64,000 nt of DNA, taken from Triglochin maritima. Its lineage: Eukaryota; Streptophyta; Magnoliopsida; Alismatales; Juncaginaceae. The first letter of the stretch is position 1. Every line of letters begins with the position of its first letter. The translations under genes were made by a program, and so were the position numbers. Positions 9,801 through 22,500 of this stretch are shown one piece after another. The DNA lies in NCBI GenBank assembly GCA_963682175.1, contig OY821775.1, forward strand, positions 48,952,053 through 49,016,052, in the 5' to 3' direction. The notes beneath the pieces are model-generated. The model did not search any database. It saw nothing but the letters and a program-made list of their open reading frames with translations, and had not been told where the DNA came from.

Positions 9801-12444
9801 TGTAGATCACCATTGTTGTACACCCATGGAGGATTCACTAACTGATAGCTGCAACTCAAGGGCTCCATTTTGTGGAGAGAAATGTAAAAAGGTATTTATT
9901 GGTTTCAATTATGTCCAATTATTTTGCTGTTTAGGTTAGATGTTGATTCTATTTTAATAATCATTCTTCTGCATAATCTTTCTTGTTTGCATAATCTTAT
10001 AGGATATTATGGACATCATGTAGATAATGCCACACTTTCTTGACTTGTGTAGATTATGATAGCTTCAGTGTTCCTTTATATCATGTAGAAGATCATGCCA
10101 CACTTACTCATGTTTTTTTTGCATGATGCTGGTTCTATAGCTCTATGAGGAGTTGCAGAAGCTTCTGGGGCAAAAAAACAAGTTAGAGGATGGCTTTTCG
10201 TGGTCACTTATTCAACGTGATGATAGTACATTGACATCCCAAGTTCAACTTGCCAGAAGGGCTGAGTGTAATGCAAAACTTGCCATTGCACTGTTAGTTA
10301 TGAACGAGTGCTTTCTTCCTACAGTTGACCAGAGGAGCGATGCCAACTTGATTCACAATGTTGTTTATAATTTTGGGTAAGAGACCAATGAATATACTTT
10401 TTACTTTTGGTGTGCTCATACTAGTAACTAGCATATATTTGATAAGCTCTGGATTTTCTTTATGAGCAAAACCTATAGACATTTTCCGATTTTGTCTATT
10501 TGTTTGGTGTGGCAAGTCTCCTCTTAGAGTATTGGAACTCTTATCAGTGACTGATTTCCTGCACAGAGAATATCTAGAAACATTTATGCTATATAGCTAT
10601 CTTTCAGTGCTTTGTATCTATGTAATGAACATTTTATGTGCACATATCTTTCCTTTTACTTGATCTATTATATTAGCTTATTTGCTTTAAACATTACTAT
10701 TCATTAATTCAAACTAACTATACAAGCCTATTATTTTGCGTCTCATTTTCCTTTGGAACGCCCATTGGATCATTCCTCATCCCTGCTTGCCCCTTTTAAC
10801 AACATTTCCTGTTTATCTCAGGTCAAACTTTAAGAGGTTGAATTATAGTGGGTTTTACACTTTCATTTTGGAGAGAGGTGATGAAATGATAGCTGCTGCA
10901 TCCGTCAGGTATTTCTCTTTTTTTGGTCATATTTATGTCGTGAAAACTAAGACGAGATTTTTTTTAAAATTTAACATCCAAAGGTGTATCTTTTAAAAAG
11001 CATCTCTGTGTTGCATAGATTCTTCACGGCACAAAAAATTGCTCAACTACATATGTTCTTTAAGAAGAAAAGAAATCCAACATCAATGAGCTCATTAATT
11101 AGGCCATCTTGTCAGAAGCAAGCAATCCTCCAAGCCTTCAATCTCCAAGCTTAATCCATGACTGCTGCTTCAAGTTTTAGTGAACTTTGTTTGGCTCTAT
11201 TAACTAATATTACTAATATACTGATAAAAAATTATGACTGAAATATTAATTCTTATTTTTTGTTATTAGAAATTTACTAGTACAGTCAATTAAACTAGCT
11301 TGGTGCGTCATATCTCCAATGACCTATTGCCAAAACAAATTAGAACCACAATAGTATGTATGTTTCTATTTAGGATTTCAGCATAAATTCCTATTTATTT
11401 AAATGTTCAATGTATTATTCACTATTTTGTGTCTTATGAGAAACTTTTTTGTTCTTAAATATTTTTATTGCCGAGTCTTGGTGTGTCCATTTGTTGTGCT
11501 TGACATTATGGTTTTACAAAGTTGCTACTACCTGTACTTGTGCTCCATAACAAAAAAATTCTTCCTCTAATCTGTTTGAACAGAACACATGGTACTAGGT
11601 TAGCAGAGATGCCATTCATCGGAACACGTGATATGTATAGGCGCCAAGGAATGTGCCGTCGACTTCTAACAGCAATTGAGATGGTGTGTAGTTACTTTGA
11701 AGTTACATCCATTTTTTAGGTTAATAAGTATGTTTTTATTAATGAAAACCATGAATTGATTTACATACCAATAAATAGACTTTTTACCCTAGTCCTTCGT
11801 TACTTGCTGAAGTTTTAGGAATCCTCTCTGAATGGTTTGTTTCACATGCATGACAGTAATTGTGTTATGATAGAACTTACCTGCTCTATTTCAGGCTCTA
11901 TTCTCTCTTGGTGTTGAAAAGCTGGTTATACCTGCTATTTCTGAACTCCGGCACACATGGACCAAAGTCTTCAGTTTTAAGCCTCTTGATGGTTCGTCGA
12001 TGAAAGAACTGAAATCTGTGAGCTTGTTGGTTTTTCCAGGCACTGGCTTATTACAGAAGTCATTGAGTAGACATGAAGGTGAGCAAGTTAGCAATTCTGT
12101 CGCCTTTTTGTCTGTAACTGTCATCATGTGTCCATCTTAAGCATTAATTTTCTTTGAATTTTTTGTTGCCACCTGCAGTTTGTAAGTCTGCTGCAACAGA
12201 AGGCAATGAATATAGACTGGCAATAAAAAATGACTTCCCTTGCCATTCTCGTGGTGAATCTGATTGTGCAACTGAAAAAACCTCTTTGTGCCACTTGGAC
12301 TCTGGGAAAGATGAAATCAAGGATTCAACGTGCTCTAGTTCTGGGGGGCTGTTTGATCTTTCTGTCATTCCACATAATTCCGGTTACACGTCGTTGCAGA
12401 GTTGCCTGCCAGAAAAACCCCAAAGAAATGACTTCTCAATCTGA
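6888..12444 (+). CDS. IDM1-like PHD-finger / GNAT acetyltransferase (nuclear chromatin regulator)
   Basis: Eight exons join in frame to 1167 residues: 6888-9305, 9574-9700, 9806-9891, 10141-10376, 10822-10908, 11584-11683, 11895-12078, 12179-12444. All introns are GT-AG. Domain order: an acidic, Arg-rich N-terminus with [11 protein letters not shown]; ~17 copies of a 13-residue charged repeat (about 95-309); a conserved module with [14 protein letters not shown] (~477-530); a Tify-domain-binding-like module from [11 protein letters not shown] (~667-760); a PHD finger from [16 protein letters not shown] to WLCSYCSC, split by intron 1; and a GNAT domain with [18 protein letters not shown] and the acetyl-CoA-loop-like RRQGMCRRL (~930-1079). 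This order is that of Arabidopsis IDM1 (ROS4) and its paralogues; IDM1 itself acetylates histone H3 to help active DNA demethylation. That function is family knowledge. Which paralogue this is cannot be told. A second reading frame stays open and coding-like to 12700, so the C-terminus may be frameshifted. Confidence 0.9.
7170..7815 (+). repeat. Coding tandem repeat, 39-bp units (13 residues, [11 protein letters not shown] type)
   Basis: About 17 consecutive degenerate units in exon 1 of the IDM1-like gene, each close to LEGERS-x-LK-(K/R)N plus two variable residues. The units stay in frame, with only a few shortened near the 3' end (around VENNLKRRV). The periodicity is visible in both DNA (ttggaaggagagag...) and protein. 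The repeat is highly charged and lacks Cys and Trp, apart from two single Cys. It also produces long open frames on the opposite strand, which are shadows. Confidence 0.9.
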
Positions 12445-14560
12445 TTTTGTGCACAACACACCTGTGCTAGAATCACATTCTTTTGGCAATGCATCTCCTA
12501 TTTCTGAAATACAGTTGCCACATGAGAGCATCACTGGGAGCACAGAAGAAGTGAAGCTTGGAGATATATCTATTGGCTCTGCCAATGCCTCTGGAGTTCA
12601 AAAACAGCCAACGTCTAGTTCTGGAGGTACTTTGAAGTCTGCTGATTCTGTTTCTCCAACATCACACGGACATACATCACGTTACAAAATTTGTGCATGA
12701 CAAAACAACAGTAAAGAAACAACTAATGGTGATAAATTATGCCCATAACAGTGACACTCGAGGTGCATTTTTTGCTTGATGCTGGCTATTCCTTGACTGA
12801 TGTCCTGGAGATTCTGCTACGAACACTTCTTTGCAGGAATTTGGGGCGAAGGATAGTGATGCTTGTTTTGCCTCATATCCAATAATAGTGCATCAGACAA
12901 TGTTGAAGTACATCTACTAAGAAAAGAAATTGATTGTGCATCAGTCTCTAGAGTTCAGCCACCACAAATCTGTGTCCCAAGCCATGGTTGATGGTTTCAA
13001 GACCACTTCCAAGGCACCCAGGTAGATATTGTTTGAGGTTTTCAAATCTGAGCCACCAAGTAGCTTCCGAAGAATTGTACAGAAAACAAGTCAGGTGATA
13101 CTTGTCTGCTTTTCGAGTTTCAAATCTTCACTTCACTAGTGAAAAATATTTTACTGGACCTGGTGGCATGAGTTGTCTCTCTTATCTCGCTGATGATCCT
13201 GTCCTGGTGACCACAGAGGAGCACATTTGCTGTTTTCTGAGTATATGATTGATTTTATTACTCTAGAATGCATGCATTTACAGTGATTACATGGTGATTC
13301 TTGGTAGGTAAGCAAGTAATAGTTTTTGGTATAATAATGATGCGCTAATACTCGTCGTGCACTCCTGTGGAAGCCAGATTTGTGGTTTCTTATAGAAATT
13401 CTGTGCTAAAGACGTTACATTTCTACCGGGGGCAAACAACATGAAGCTCTTCTTCTGTGTGTACTTGATCTTTCTATTGCCTTGAGATTACTGAAATCAA
13501 TCCTGCATTGTTGATTTCGCGATAAGGTCAGCTGGATTTTCTGGTCTTGGTTGCACAGCTGATCATGAACAACAATTGTACAGTGTAAAAACTTATCGCA
13601 AGCAATTACTAATTAAGCATCAGGAGGCTTTGATAGATGATTCTTTTATTCTTTTCAGTATAGAATTTTACTGAACATGATATACTTGTACATTCTTGTG
13701 CTGCCCGTAGAGGATCACAGTAAACATTTAAATGTTTAATACAAAATAAATTTACTGAATTCATTTTTTTATTCCCTGCTCGTTACTTTGTAATTGTAGC
13801 TATGCCGAGGGCTATGCTTTTCTGAAATTTATGTTACTTCTACTCTTGCTACGGATTTAGTTAGCCATCTGATGTGTACTTTATTCTGGTCGTGCGATCA
13901 ACAATTGAGTATTATGTTTAGTTTTTGGGATTGTTATTACCAGGCTTTGTGTTATTCTGATTGATCATTATATTTTCAACTATTTCCCTGTGATAATTTG
14001 ACGATTGTGGATGGTCTCGTCGTGCAACTATTTCCCTATGTTTTCAACTTTTTTGGGGGTCATAATTCTGAAGACATGATAAACTATAATTGGCTCTTTT
14101 TAGCTTCTTTATAACTCATGCTGATCGTGATCTGCATCTATCTACTCTTCTGAAGACAGTTTCGCTCACTTTCTGTAGCACAAGTATTGAAGGGGGAAAA
14201 CTTTTGATATCAAACCAACCAACCCCAATGCATGTGGCTTTGTTGGTCATGAAGTATATTTGATTCCATCAGAAAACTTATTTTTATGAGCTTCCACAGA
14301 GCATTAACTTACACAAAAATAAAGCATCCAAGTGTTCTTAGATACCAAACAAATCCCACAAATAATGAAATAACAGCACAGAAGATAGACCAAATGGGTG
14401 GTACTCTGCACAATCAACCAATCCAACTTCATATTCAAAACACAACATGCGTATTTAAGAATGTAATACATTCATTAATTTAGGGGAAAAAGAGTTTTTT
14501 TAGTTAGAAACATGGCAAAGAATAAAACTAATTGATACAAACTGCATCACAACGCAGAAG
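12445..14560. other. 3' flank of IDM1-like gene: possible former coding tail, then UTR/intergenic
   Basis: From 12445 to 12700 the +1 frame is open and rich in Ser, Thr and acidic residues (begins TSQSDFVHN), which looks like the continuation of the protein after a one-base slip in or near the tract gaaaaaccccaaag (about 12411-12424). Beyond 12700 the DNA is AT-rich with stops in all frames and probably holds the 3' UTR. A (TG)n/(GA)n microsatellite lies at about 14576-14610. Confidence 0.5.
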
Positions 14561-14712
14561 GCTTCCATTCTTTACGTGTGTGTGTGTGTATATAGAGAGA
14601 GATAGCAAGAGATAAGTGGTTTAATCCAAAACTTTACAAAAGAAAACCCGTCGCTGCTTCAATGTCTTCTGTTGAAGTTGAGAAGAGTGAAGAGAAAATG
14701 GCATTCATATCC

Positions 14713-17700
14713 TCAATTCTTGTTGAATATACCAAAGATAGACTTAAGAGCGTTTATCGCGTTTTCGTTTATAAATGACTCGTCGAACTTCTTTAGTAGT
14801 GGCTCGAACTCTTCTGATGCTCGTATATTTTCTAGATCAGGATCGGTCCGAATTGTCTGCACGACGAAATGACAGAAAAAATAGTTTGAAACCAAGCAAT
14901 TGACATTCAAATTTGTTGAATAGACATCATACTGATTCATGCATTGATTATTCATGTAGTCAAGAGTGATATCAAGAAATATATGAGGGACGTCGACAGT
15001 AATATTTAAGAAGAAAAACTTCCAAAGGAAGCATTGGTGTTATATTGAAAGCGAAGGTGATATCTACTTGTGTATTTTGTGAAAGGAAAAAAAACTCATT
15101 ATTTGGTTTAATAAACTCCTATCTGCATGATGTCTCAGAATTCGTCGAAAATATAATGATGCACATGACAATTCTTAATGTCTTAAAGTTAATCTAAACA
15201 TTGTCGTTGAGTCTTCGTGTTACCTTGAAATCTTCGTATCCGGCTTGCATCGCGTCTTCTAGAGCAGACAGACCAGCTTGTACCTGTATGACATTGTTAT
15301 TTTATTTATATCATTATTTTTTTTGCAAGTAATTTATATTATTATGTGCTTTGACTTATGATGGTTATGAGAAATAAATAATATCCACCTGATTGAGCTT
15401 CGAGTAGCAACAAGCTACATTGTAACTTGCGACAGACGCTTCTTTTGGTTCCGGTTTAGATCCTAGTACTGATTCAAATTTCTCCAGAGCTTCCTCGTAT
15501 TTTGCATCTCTTCAGTCAGCAAAGAGAGAAAATTAATCAGTCGACAAAATATTTTTAAACTCAACTATGAAAAGAACAATTCATCTAAGTAGACAAAATG
15601 AAGGGTTGATCCGTTGATGTATATAACATTAAAAGTATTGCTCAGTTTAATGTGAAAAAACAATAATCTCCCCAAAGCATATAGTAGAATAATTTATCTT
15701 GCAGACAGTCAATTAAGATAGGCAAGTAAACAAGCTGTTTATTGATCTACAAGTATTGTCACAAGTTGCAGAGCGTAGAGTGGAAGATGAAATAGTTCAT
15801 ATCAATTTGAATTTACTTGTACAGCTTCAATCCTTCACGAAGATCGGCCACCCTGCGCTGCTTCTGTTCCATTTTCCTTGTGTAATTTTGCATCTGAAAA
15901 ATAGAAACAAAAAAGTTACTAATCATTCTACAACACCCGAATGAATGAAGCTTTCTGGTCATAGATTTCATCCAAGGAAGCAGGATTAATCAATTTTCCT
16001 TTATAAAAACTCCATTAATAACTTTACATACAATATCTGATTTTGAACTTGGTTATGCTGTATGTATGTTCCAGAAGAAAGAAAAAAACTCATGAATAGA
16101 TATGCACCATCAAATAAATATTGGTAAGAAACCTGAATTTCTCTAACACGATTGCTGATAAAGCCAGAGTTTCTCTCTGCTCTTATGATTTCCTTCTCCG
16201 TAAGTTCACCACCATCCATATATGTACCTGAAGAGCAACATGGATGTCGATAATATCATTTAAATATACAGAAACATGTAAGTTTTTTTATTGAAAACGA
16301 TCATTTAAACCTTATTTATCCCACAAGAAAAAGTATTGAATCGAGCCATAACTTATCGAACATTTTTAAGAGTTCACTAGTAGGAACAGAGAATTATATT
16401 CTACTGACCGTCTCCCTTTTGCATTTTCATGAGCAGTGGACCGATTCTTTGCCGAATGGTATACATAGTTCTCCCATACTCAGCCGCTGGCCAAATCTCG
16501 GTCCCAAACACAGCACTGCATACAACACAAATTCAAAACAAAAGAAACAACTTAGATCATAAAAAGGTAGCAATTTCGCTTCAAGAAACGCCTCAAGTAG
16601 CATTCAAAATCTTGACAAATACTATTCCAAGTGATCATAGAATTTATGTTTTCTGCATTTCCCGAGACAAGGTTCTACATGACATATTTCGGTATAAAGC
16701 TTAAAAAAATCATTCATCATCAACAAGTTTTGTCTAATTCAAATGGGTGGAATCCTAACAACCTCGAACTCATCTGAAACCTATTAACATCTTTCTACAG
16801 ACAAGTCTAGTGGCAAGGACAACTTTCCCACGAATACGACGCACGACAGGCTAATCTTGCAGGTATCCTAAGCAATCTAATTATGACCGAACTGCAAATT
16901 CTAGTTTCAAACGTTACCGATCAATCACTATCCCAATAACTTGATCCCAACCAACCCAGTCTCCCAATTCAGAACAAGAGTGAAACAAGCTTAATGAAAA
17001 TCACTTTCTCACCAACTGCAAACCCTCTAAACTTTTGAGAACTTACAAAAGATTAACCATAACTATGCACACTGCAAAGCTATGTAGTTTCAAAAGGGGG
17101 AAAGAGGCAACTCCATTGCACAATCCAAACTTTTCGCAAACAGGTTGTTTCCGTACCTCGAACTTGTGACCCTTTGGTCAGAAAGCAATGACCTTAGAAC
17201 TGCTCCACAGATTGTCCTCAAAGATGTAGTTTAGTTGCATCTAATCTAACTAACACAAAATAAGAATTGCAGATTGTGGTCCCAAACATTTCGTCCTAGT
17301 CACCAAAAAACAAACAAATCTATCTCACTATCAAATCACAAATTGACTCACATAATCTAATTCTATGCATTCTTATTACAATTTCATCCATAGACAATTT
17401 GGGACATACAATCTGATTCCATGTAATTCGATTTAAATTGCATCGACAGAAATCCAGTTCCACCTAATTTAATCACTGACATAAACATAACATTGCCAAC
17501 AAATCATCACAATTCAACAAAACAACCAAACCCCAATTCCAAACTCACCAAACCAAACCAAAAACATACAAACCTGGTGGCAATGACTTTGTCTCCGACC
17601 GAGAACATGCCGGTCTTGTCAGCCGACCCACCGGGCGCAATGGCAGCAATGTATGTCCCGCCATCCCTCCCCTTTGCAAACTTCAATCCATAAGGCTTCT

Positions 17701-17947
17701 CCAACTCCACCTCATAATTCTCCCCACCACCACCACCACTCTCCTCCTCTGAGTTGGGGGGTTGGGATTGGGTGGTGGAGGAGGCTTTGAGGGCCCAAAC
17801 AAGCCTTTTAGGGTGATGGGCAAGCTTGCTTTGGAAGAATAGAGGAGTCTTTGGTGTGGTAAAGAAGAGGATGGTTGGAGTGGTTGGTTGTTGTGTTTTT
17901 GGAGGGAAGTGTGGTGGGTTTGTTGTTATGGGAGTTGTAGTGGACAT
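14713..17947 (-). CDS. MET1: MET1-type PDZ/TPR thylakoid protein, photosystem II assembly
   Basis: Seven exons on the minus strand: 17947-17574, 16515-16409, 16227-16133, 15893-15817, 15509-15389, 15283-15224, 14856-14713. They join in frame to 325 residues; the Arabidopsis protein (At1g55480, MET1/ZKT) is of similar length. Diagnostic stretches are GLKFAKGRDGGTYIAAI and GGSADKTGMFSVGDKVIAT (PDZ), GELTEKEIIRAERNSGF, the repeat-like KLYKDAKYEEALEKFE and NVACCYSKLNQ (TPR), and the conserved tail FDESFINENAINALKSIFG. The N-terminal ~50 residues are Ser/Thr/Pro-rich and fit a chloroplast transit peptide. I chose the ATG at 17947; the frame is open upstream to 18118 and would add 57 residues. The family protein binds PSII core subunits and supports PSII assembly and repair under changing light; that role is taken from the family. 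Intron 1 contains a SINE in the sense orientation. Confidence 0.92.
17095..17218 (-). mobile_element. Au-like tRNA-derived SINE fragment in intron 1 of MET1
   Basis: On the minus strand the sequence reads as a tRNA-like head with a box B (GGTCACAAGTTCGAGG, 17171-17156) preceded by CATTGCTTTCTGACC and followed by GGAAACAACCTG, in the order typical of plant Au SINEs. The 3' part seems truncated. The element lies in the same sense as its host gene, inside the intron 16516-17573. Confidence 0.6.
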
Positions 17948-18295
17948 GTTTGAGATGTCTTGAGTTGAGTTGAGATGTTCTTTCTTAGACTTGAAAGTTT
18001 GAAGTTTAGAGGAGTTTGGTTGGGATGTGAGAGAAGGTTGAGACTTGAGAGAGATGAAGAGGGAAGTGAGGTTGTGGTTGTACTTTGTTGGTGCAACTCC
18101 TAGATGGATGGAGTCCACACATGTGATTTTGTTGGATATTTTGAGTTTTTAATGGTTTTTTGTAATTGTTGTGAACATGGTGAAATTGTTTTTGGTTTTT
18201 ATTTGGCTCTTGTTAAACATTGCATTTTTGTTGTGATTAAGGTTGGGTTTGGTTTAGTGATGTAATATAAGTATATAACTCTTGTTTGGAATATC

Positions 18296-18392
18296 CTATA
18301 TCATATCAACCACGTGTTGTATTGATGATGAGAATCGAACTTACCTTCCATGACTTTCATTCCATTAAGTTAGTACTAAGAACCAGTTGGAA
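18296..18392 (-). mobile_element. Possible degenerate tRNA-derived SINE head
   Basis: On the minus strand a box B-like AAGTTCGATTCTC (near 18336) is preceded by a box A-like TAGTACTAACTTAATGG (near 18380). Spacing fits a tRNA-derived promoter, but no tail or target duplication is clear. Confidence 0.35.
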
Positions 18393-18842
18393 CACAATGA
18401 ATCTACTTTTTATACTTTTGTTGGATGATACATTACTTGTGATTTTTTTACTTAAGAAAAGTTTGCTTCGGCTCTAAATAACTAGGAAAAGGAATTTTGA
18501 ATTCTGGGATCATGGTTAATTGATTTTGGCAAGAGTTTTTGACTAACTAAATCAACTTGAATTGGTTCAGTTAATCTGTTTAAATTGATGTTGGTTTACA
18601 TTTGATATCATGTTCTGAATATTTCCCGGTATATTTTGTAGAAACAAACACCTTGGAATTATAACACAAAATCTTCAATAGGATTTGGGAAAATCAATTA
18701 TGATAAAACTTCCTCGTTATAAAATTCATAGTAAACTTAAAGTAAAACCTTGAACTCATCTTAAGTAGGATGTTTTTTAGAATGAAAATAGAATACATAA
18801 CTCATAATAACAAAATAGCCAATTGTATTATAATTTTAGGGT

Positions 18843-19035
18843 CAGGCTCTAGTAAGCTTAGGGCTCATCAGATTTAGTTTAAGCCCCCTACAATCTCATC
18901 ATTAGATCTTATTTACGGTTAATCTCAACATTTATTAGCATAACTATTTTTTTCTTAATCTACCTTGCATTTTGAAATGAGTGGTGAATATTGTGGGTGC
19001 TTAATTTAAACCCTAAGCTTACTAGAGAATTCCTG
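18843..19035. mobile_element. MITE family M1, copy A
   Basis: Terminal inverted repeats CAGGCTCTAGTAAGCTTA and its imperfect complement at the right end (with an extra AATT). The inside (TCATCATT.GATCTTATTTAC, then GTTAATCTCA and TTTTTCTTAATCTACCTT) matches copies at 37203-37403 and 39387-39588 along the whole length. Confidence 0.85.
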
Positions 19036-19401
19036 TATAATTTTATATCAAACTAACAATGATATTGAAGTTTATAATTTTTATTTATTTTATCTACTAC
19101 ACTCCTCTACCCTTATTTTAAATCTCAAACCTCTTAAACATTAGAATGTGACAGTTAGGATCCAATTATAATCTCAAATATGTCAACACAAAAAATCTAC
19201 TAACCTGTATATTATTTTGTAGTTAACGGACATGCAAGCAACAACCATTACAAATAAAATTTTCTTCTATTCAAGACCATTAAAATAAAAGAAAAAAGAA
19301 AAAAAAATTATAAAAAGAAAAGCAGAAGAGGGAGCCGTGGAGCGATTCGAATCACCGCTTTGGTGTGAGTCCGAAAAACAAAAAACCTTTGCGGCGCGTA
19401 G

Positions 19402-19409
19402 TATAAATA
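19402..19409 (+). promoter_or_regulatory. TATA box of the YTH-domain gene
   Basis: TATAAATA, about 120 bp upstream of the start codon at 19528. It is followed by a CT-rich leader and a telo-box-like TAGGGTTTGG at 19448, as in many plant housekeeping promoters. Confidence 0.65.
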
Positions 19410-19527
19410 CCCGAATCCCATTCCATCTTCTTCTTTTTCTCTCTCCTAGGGTTTGGTTTGGCCTCGCCTCTCTTCTCCGCCGAACCCTGGCCGTCCTATC
19501 CATCCCCGAGATCCCGCCCCCCTCAAC

Positions 19528-22500
19528 ATGGCCACTGTCGTCTCAAGCCCCGAACGTGCGTCTTAGGGCTCTCTTTTCCCCTTTTCCCCCTTTTTTTCGG
19601 GGTTTTTTTGGTCGATCCGTGGGGTTTTGAGGATTGGTGGGAGAAAGAAGGGTTTTTTTGGTTTGGATTTTTTATTGTGTTTTCTTTTTGGTGTGGTTTG
19701 GTTTTGATGGAACGAAGTTGCATTTGGTTTTTAGGGTTTTAGGTTATGTTTTTGGGGGGAAATCGTTGGCGGGATTTTGGTTTTGTGGAATTCACATTCC
19801 GTTTGGTTTTTAGGGTTTTAGATGTGCGTTTTAGGGAAATCGTGGGCGGGATTTTGGGTTTTTTTCGTTTGGTTTTTGGTTCGATTTGGTTTTGTTGGGA
19901 ATGAAACTCCGTTGGGTTTTTAGGGTTATAGATGTGCGTTTTAGAAAAATCGTGGGCGGGATTTTGGGTTTTTTTAGTTTGGTTTTTGGTCTGATTTGGT
20001 TTTGTTGGGAACGAAATTGTGTTTGGTTTTTAGGGTTTTGGGTGTGTTTTTGGATAATTGTTGGCGACCTGTTGGGTTACGTCCGTGCTTGATTTGGTTT
20101 TATAAGTTTTTGGTGTGTAAATTGAAAAACGTGGGTGAGATTCTGGGTTTCTCTCTTTTGTTTTTTTTTAATCTGATTTGGTATTGTTTTTAGAGTTTTA
20201 GGAGTGTTTTTAGAGAAAGTCAAATTCCTGCCATGTGTCTTTGTATGGTTAGGACGGGTGCGATAAACTAAGGAAACAATGGGTTTGTTGGGAAAGTTGT
20301 ATTGTTGTTTGGTGTTTCTATGTTTTAGTTCTGTTAGTTTTAGGGGTTGTTGTCATTATCTATCTCATTTATGTTAATAACTTAATATTAGATGATGAGT
20401 TCTGTAACTGATATTTTACGAAATTATCCGCTATTAAATGTGATGTGCTGTTCTTTGTTGTTTCTGCAGAGGCTACGAAATTGATGCAAAACATGTTGCT
20501 TGATACGAAGAACAAGAACGGGGATACCACTGATGTTAACAATAAGGTATTTTACCAGTTTTATGTGGATATATCTGACAGGTTGTGTGGTTTTATCATA
20601 TGTTTATTTTTAGTGTGAACCACTTATAGAATCTTGCCGACTAAAGATGGCTGTGACGGTCTTAATGATATTTAGGAAATTATAATTAATGTGTGGTTGC
20701 CGTAATTGAGCAGGCACCTGTCAAGCATTATGGTTCTGGAGATGGAAAAGAAGTTACTAGCACGCCTTTTCCAGCTCAAGAACGCTCAGCTACACCTTAT
20801 CCAGAATATGACCCAAACATGCACTACATGCCCAACGGATATGTGCCCCCAACGTTTTATTATGGGGGTAAGAATTATTTCCATGCTGAATTTGTTTATT
20901 GGGCCGTGGTTTAGTATTTGCTACCCTTGATTTGGTTGAGTTTTCGCTGTGCATCTTGTTTCTCTTCTTTTGGTCATTAATATTTGCAAAATGCTTCAGG
21001 TTCTGAAGGGTCTTATCCTGCTGATTGGGACAACTATAGATATGTAAATTCTGATGGAGTTGAGGTGGCTCCAAATGTAACTCCTCTAACCTTTTTCTGC
21101 CTTTACCAACTACTTAGAATTTTCAAGATGCTGTTTATTTTACATTCTGAATACATTTGTGCTGTTGCTTTAAATGCCTGATATTCACATCATTTCTCTA
21201 AATATACCCTCCGTACTTTTTTCAATTACAAACACAGGGTGGTTATCACGACATGTATCACGGTGGATTTGGTTATCCACCTTATGGTGCATACCCTCCA
21301 GGATCTCTAGTACCTACCATGGGCCCTGATGGTCAATATTATGGTCCACAGCAATATCAGTATGCAGCACCATATTATCCACCATCAACGCCAGCTAGCT
21401 CGACATACACAGCAGCCCAACCACCTGTCAAACCAGGTGAAGTTACAAACTCTGCTGCTACTGATAAGCAGCTTCCATCAGCTGAGACAGCCAGCAACAC
21501 CACTAATGGGGTTGCTAATGTCAGCAGTGCAAGTAATGGATCTGCACATGTAAGGCCGAGCCAACAAAATTCTTCACTTCCAATTAGTGGCACCAATACT
21601 AGGGGTCCCTTTCCTGGTGGATTCGCTTCTTCTTGTTATCCTGATTCAAGATTTGATGGTGTTCGATCACCAGTTTCTTGGGCTGATGGACCTGCTTTCC
21701 CTAATGGAAATCATCACTTGTCTACATCTAATTCCCTACCAAATGGTGTTCCACATGTTGGCAACATGCCACCTCAAAGGAACCAAAATTTGCGCCCGCA
21801 ATCCAATTACATGGTATGTGTTTTTTTAACTTTGAATTATGAGTTTTTTATGCTACTCTAAACCATTCAATTGTGAATGCTCGACTATGTTGATGGAATG
21901 CATGATGTATGATCACTTGCTTCTTTCAATTTTGAGCTGATTTTAGCTTTTCTTAGTCTTTTTTGTAAACTGATCTTGCCAAAAGAGTAAATTTCTGATT
22001 CTCTTAACGTTCTGCTATGAGGGCTTGCAGTCCCCTAGACCTACTTCTGGGATGCCACCCACAGCTTCTGGATATTCAAATGGATTCATCCCAAACAATC
22101 GATTCTATGGTCAGTTTGGTAACATGCCTAGAACTGGATTGGGATTCGGAGCTGGTGGTTATGACTCCAAATTAAACCCGAGAGGGTGGCTTCACTTAGA
22201 TGCTAAGTATAGACCTGGCAGACGAAGCAATGGATTCTATGGTTATGGAAACGACAACATTGAGGGGCTGAATGAGCTGAATAGAGGACCTAGGTCTGGT
22301 CATAAGAGCAACCAAAAGAACCTTGGACCTAATGTTACTCTTGCTGTCAAGGGACAGTCCCTTCCATCAATTGGGAGTGAGACATCTGAAATTCCTGATA
22401 AAGATCAGTACAATCGTGCTGATTTTCCTGAGAATTACAAGGATGCAATGTTTTTTGTTATCAAGTCATACAGCGAGGATGATGTCCACAAGAGCATCAA

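Noticed and set aside
17948..18118. Upstream in-frame ATG adding 57 residues to MET1
   Set aside because: The shorter start gives a length close to the known family and a typical transit peptide; the extension is possible but unsupported.
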